DNA of 64,000 nt from the NCBI RefSeq assembly GCF_041146395.1, contig NC_090996.1, positions 27,490,738 through 27,554,737 of the forward strand. Direction: 5' to 3'. Below, piece by piece: positions 60,931-64,000 of this stretch (positions within the stretch are counted from its first letter, which is position 1; each line of letters starts with the position of its first letter). The position numbers and the translations under genes are program-made. The DNA comes from Eulemur rufifrons. Taxonomy: Eukaryota > Chordata > Mammalia > Primates > Lemuridae. The notes under the pieces are model-generated. The model ran no database searches, was not told the DNA's origin, and saw only the letters and a program-made list of their open reading frames with translations.

Positions 60931-61733
60931 CAGATAGAAGCACTCCCTAAAGATAGCTAAGGCATGCGTATAATTCATTCTCACTTGGTTGGTCACCGAG
61001 TGAGATTTAGAACACAGGGTCTCCCCACCCCACCCCCAGTCCCCTACCCGTGGGCCCCGTTGACAGGCCAGTTCCCAGGCTGGCCCTCCATGGCTGAGCT
61101 GGGGCATGATAGAACAATGGGATTGATGCCATGTGATACCAAAACCAAAACCAAAACGCCTGTCTTTGTGCTTTACCTTTGAAGCTATACAAGCCCCTTC
61201 AAATGAAACACTCTTCCAAGAACTGTGTCATTTTAGAGCTGGCCATGAGTAAATACAAAATGCTTCATGTTCTTTCAAAATGGCAGAGAAACAGGAATAC
61301 ACCACTCTGTTGCAGAATTCGTCTTCAAATATGCAAGTTTTGAAATGGGCAAGGTTTTCAGAAAGTGTCTGTGGCGTAAGATGCCACAAGGCCATCCATC
61401 GTACCATCGAAGGCATGATGTGAGGATTGGATGAGACAGAGTATGTGAGGATGAGGCCAGGTCTGCGAAGCTTCGTGACTGGGGCAGGGGGCAGGCTGGT
61501 GACATGGTTGAGACAACTTGTGCTGGTGGCCGTACGGGGCACTCATGGAGGTGAGAGTCCAGTCAGGAGGCTATTGCTGTCCTCCAGGCAGCAAACTGTA
61601 ACCAGGGGAGAAGCAGCATGGTCTTGCCGGCAGAATTTTCTAGAGAGCATTCCTTTCTCAGAGCATCAGGAGGCTTCAGGCAAGGGAAGCCCAGTTGCCC
61701 AGTTGCACAGCCCGCTGTCCTGCCCCCCCGGGG
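60931..61733. other. Intronic sequence
   Basis: (AAACC)n-like run at about 61137-61158. Nothing else recognised. Confidence 0.4.
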
Positions 61734-61734
61734 G

Positions 61735-62042
61735 CTTCGTTTCTTTCCTGTGGGGCTGCTGTAACACAGGTCCACAGACTCGTGGGCACACAGAGCAAAA
61801 ATTCATTTTCTCACGGTTCTGGCAGCTGGAAGTCTGAGACCAAGGTGTCAGCAGGGTTGGTTCCTCCTGAGGTCTCTCTCCTTGGCCCGCAGACAGCTGT
61901 GTTCTCCGTGTGTCCTCACATGGTCATCCCTCTGGTTTTAATCACCTCTTTTTAAAGGGATGCTAGTCAGCTTGGAGTAGGGCTCACCCTAAAGTGCTCT
62001 TCAAAGACCCTGTCTCCAAATACAGCTATATTCTGTGGTACT
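61735..62042 (-). mobile_element. MLT1-like LTR, truncated by Alu
   Basis: 'ggctgctgtaacacaggtcc', 'tctcacggttctggcagctg', 'ctgtctccaaatacagcta'; antisense MLT1 order. The LTR end expected on the right is not seen after the Alu. Confidence 0.75.
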
Positions 62043-62043
62043 G

Positions 62044-62332
62044 CAGTGGCTCACACCTGTAATCCCAGCACTTTGGGAGGCCAGGTGCAAGGATCACTTG
62101 AGGCTAGGAGTTTGAGACCAGCCTGGGCAGCATAGCAAGACCCCATCTCTAGAAAGAATTTTTTTAAAATTAGCTGGGCGTGGTGTGGCATGCACCTACA
62201 GTGCCAGCTATTCAAGAGGATAAGGCAGAAGGATGGGTTGAGCCCAGGAGTTGAAGGCTACAGTGAGCTGTGGTCACACCACTGCACTCCAGCCTGGGTG
62301 ACAGAGTGAGACACTGTCTCTAAAAAAATTGA
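62044..62332 (+). mobile_element. Alu, old (J-like)
   Basis: Plus-strand dimeric Alu missing the first bases of the left arm. Diverged and without the strepsirrhine linker. Confidence 0.93.
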
Positions 62333-62383
62333 AAAATTGCCTAAGGCCTGCCCACTGCTCTGTTAGGGGAACAGGCTAGAAGA

Positions 62384-62452
62384 GTGATGTTGTGTGTACA
62401 TGTGTGCACATGTGTGTTTGTGTTCATGCCCATGTGTGTGTGCACGTGTATT
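62384..62452 (+). repeat. TG-rich imperfect microsatellite
   Basis: Degenerate (TGTG)n with CATGTGTGCA interruptions. Confidence 0.75.
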
Positions 62453-63769
62453 GGAGTTGGATTGGAGCGGGAAGCTACTGACCCTGCTGTTCTTGTCAGA
62501 AAGCCTGGACAGATGACTCAGGATTCTGGGGTGAGGAAGGATGGGACTTCAGTACCCCAATGTCTTCCTGTTAATTTCCACACTGCCCTGATCCCACCTT
62601 GGACCAAATCCACACACATCTACTGAGCTTCTTCCCTGTGCAAAGAAAATACGGTGGAACCTACTGCTTACCACAAAGCCCAGCCTGGGGGGACAGGGGT
62701 GGGGGGGGGCCGGTGAAGGGGGCTGCAATGAAGCTACTGTCTTAAATCGCAGGTAGAAAGAAGTCCCTGAAAGCTGAAGAGACTGCACAGGTGGGAAAGG
62801 ATTTGACAAACTACGGCAGCAGTGTTTCCGACAGGAAATTCTTCCCGATCACAAACTGTGGTTCATCTGCCTGCCCTGCAGCCGGCCTCAGCTGCAGCAA
62901 TCATTTGGTTTGCCAGTAACTGCTCAGAGTCTACTTAGTCGAGGGCCATATTGATTTTGTTGTTCTTTTCGCTGCTGCTTGTATTGAACTGGGGAGTCCA
63001 TTCTGCATCCCTTTGAATGAGTAAAAGGCTCCATTAGTAGCCTGTTACATCACCTGACTGCTCCTCCGCTTACTGAAGTTGTCCTGCTATTTAATTTAAA
63101 ATTTTCCCACAGTGGTTAAATGTATCATCCTCAATTGTCGTTTGAGTTCTTGTGCCTCCAGGGGGCAGGGATTAGAGAGGTCTTATTTTCTTTAACTAAG
63201 CAACATCCCTTCTTGTCTGTTAGCTACAGAGAACATTGGTTTGCTTGTTCTTGCTGGGGGAAAAAAAAAAGCCTTCTTACTAAAACAAAATAGATTCATG
63301 ATACCGTTGAAATCTATTCGCAGTGTCTGTTATTTAGACAGCCTCCATAGGGGAGTGAAAATATTTTGAAGGTCTCAGAGATGAATGGTTTCTAATAGTA
63401 GTTTGCGAGTGGAATTTTTCCATCTCTGCATATTGCTGGCTGGGGTGGGCTGGTCAGAAGGGAATATAAATACATGAGTTTGCTGTTCACATCTTGTTCT
63501 GTTCTTTCTAAACTGGGGTGTATTCCTCAGTACTTTGCAGAAGCTTCCTTTGTCCTTTACCCCCAAAGGGGAAAACAAAATGTGTATTAGGGTGATGTTT
63601 TGTGCTTGGCAGGTAAGCACTAAATTTCTGCGGTATCTGCCTATATTTCTGGTTGAGATATACTGTAAGTGAAGCATAGTGGTTATTTCCCTACAGAAGA
63701 TGGAGCCCTCATGGTAACAATGCAGACAACTTGTGTTCCTGGGACTGAAGTAACCCGCCCGGATTCTCA
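62453..63769. other. Intronic sequence
   Basis: A G-rich tract lies at 62691-62711. No exon or named repeat recognised. Confidence 0.4.
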
Positions 63770-63774
63770 ATAAA

Positions 63775-63985
63775 CGATAAATTGTAGTGCATTAAAATCC
63801 TAAGAAGCGCTTTGCAGCCAAGAGTTAATCTCATCCATCAAGGGTTTTACCATGGCTCCTCAAAAATTATGGCCATATTCCATTAATAGGCACCCCAGGG
63901 GCATTCTCATTTTGTTTACCTTTAGTCCACCATGACAAAAGAATTTAATGGGGGATAAATGAACCAGGCATGGGCTTTTTTTTTT
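63775..63985. promoter_or_regulatory. Candidate conserved non-coding element at the right edge
   Basis: Non-repetitive AT-rich stretch with 'gagttaatctcatccatcaa', 'ttccattaataggcacccc' and 'gaatttaatgggggataaat'. Dense TAAT-type cores. Function inferred only. Confidence 0.25.
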
Positions 63986-64000
63986 TATCCTAATAACAAT

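Overview
The window is nuclear DNA from a primate, most likely a strepsirrhine of the lemur type. Three of the seven Alu copies (17306-17669, 31219-31561, 58921-59258) carry the AT-rich linker between the two arms and the right-arm ending that I associate with strepsirrhine Alus, and all three have perfect target-site duplications. The rest is typical placental intron sequence: MIR, L2, old L1, MaLR/MST LTRs, MER2 and Tigger1. I found no bacterial-type operon, CRISPR array or phage.

There is one recognisable protein-coding gene, CPPED1 (calcineurin-like phosphoesterase domain containing 1, also called CSTP1), on the + strand. Coding exon 1 (2693-2762) lies at the 3' side of a CpG island (about 2395-2960). 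Intron 1 is 19,790 bp. Coding exon 2 is 22553-22771. Intron 2 then runs off the right edge, more than 41 kb. Both exons end in phase 1 and splice in frame to the first 96 codons plus one base. The rest of the phosphoesterase domain must lie beyond position 64000.

Layout. 1-2390: upstream flank with L2, MIR, a MER5-like element, two antisense LTRs and a palindromic DNA transposon directly before the CpG island. 2395-2960: promoter and exon 1. 2763-22552: intron 1, with an old L1 interrupted by a Tigger1 piece, MER2, three Alus, MIRs and L2s. 22553-22771: exon 2. 22772-64000: intron 2, with a 1.9 kb coding-competent-looking but decayed Tigger1 at 45.3-47.2 kb, several solo LTRs, a palindromic hAT-like element at 54.0 kb and a solo LTR carrying a nested Alu at 58.7-59.5 kb. 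Between the repeats are single-copy stretches. Some are rich in TAATTA-type homeodomain sites and are candidates for conserved non-coding elements.

Apart from the two exons, every long open reading frame I examined is explained by a repeat, low complexity or chance. I did not find convincing evidence of an undescribed biological system. The items most worth checking are the candidate regulatory stretches, the 54 kb palindrome and the promoter-proximal transposons. Repeat family names were assigned by eye from memory of consensus sequences, so boundaries are usually good to about 10-20 bp and subfamily names are provisional.
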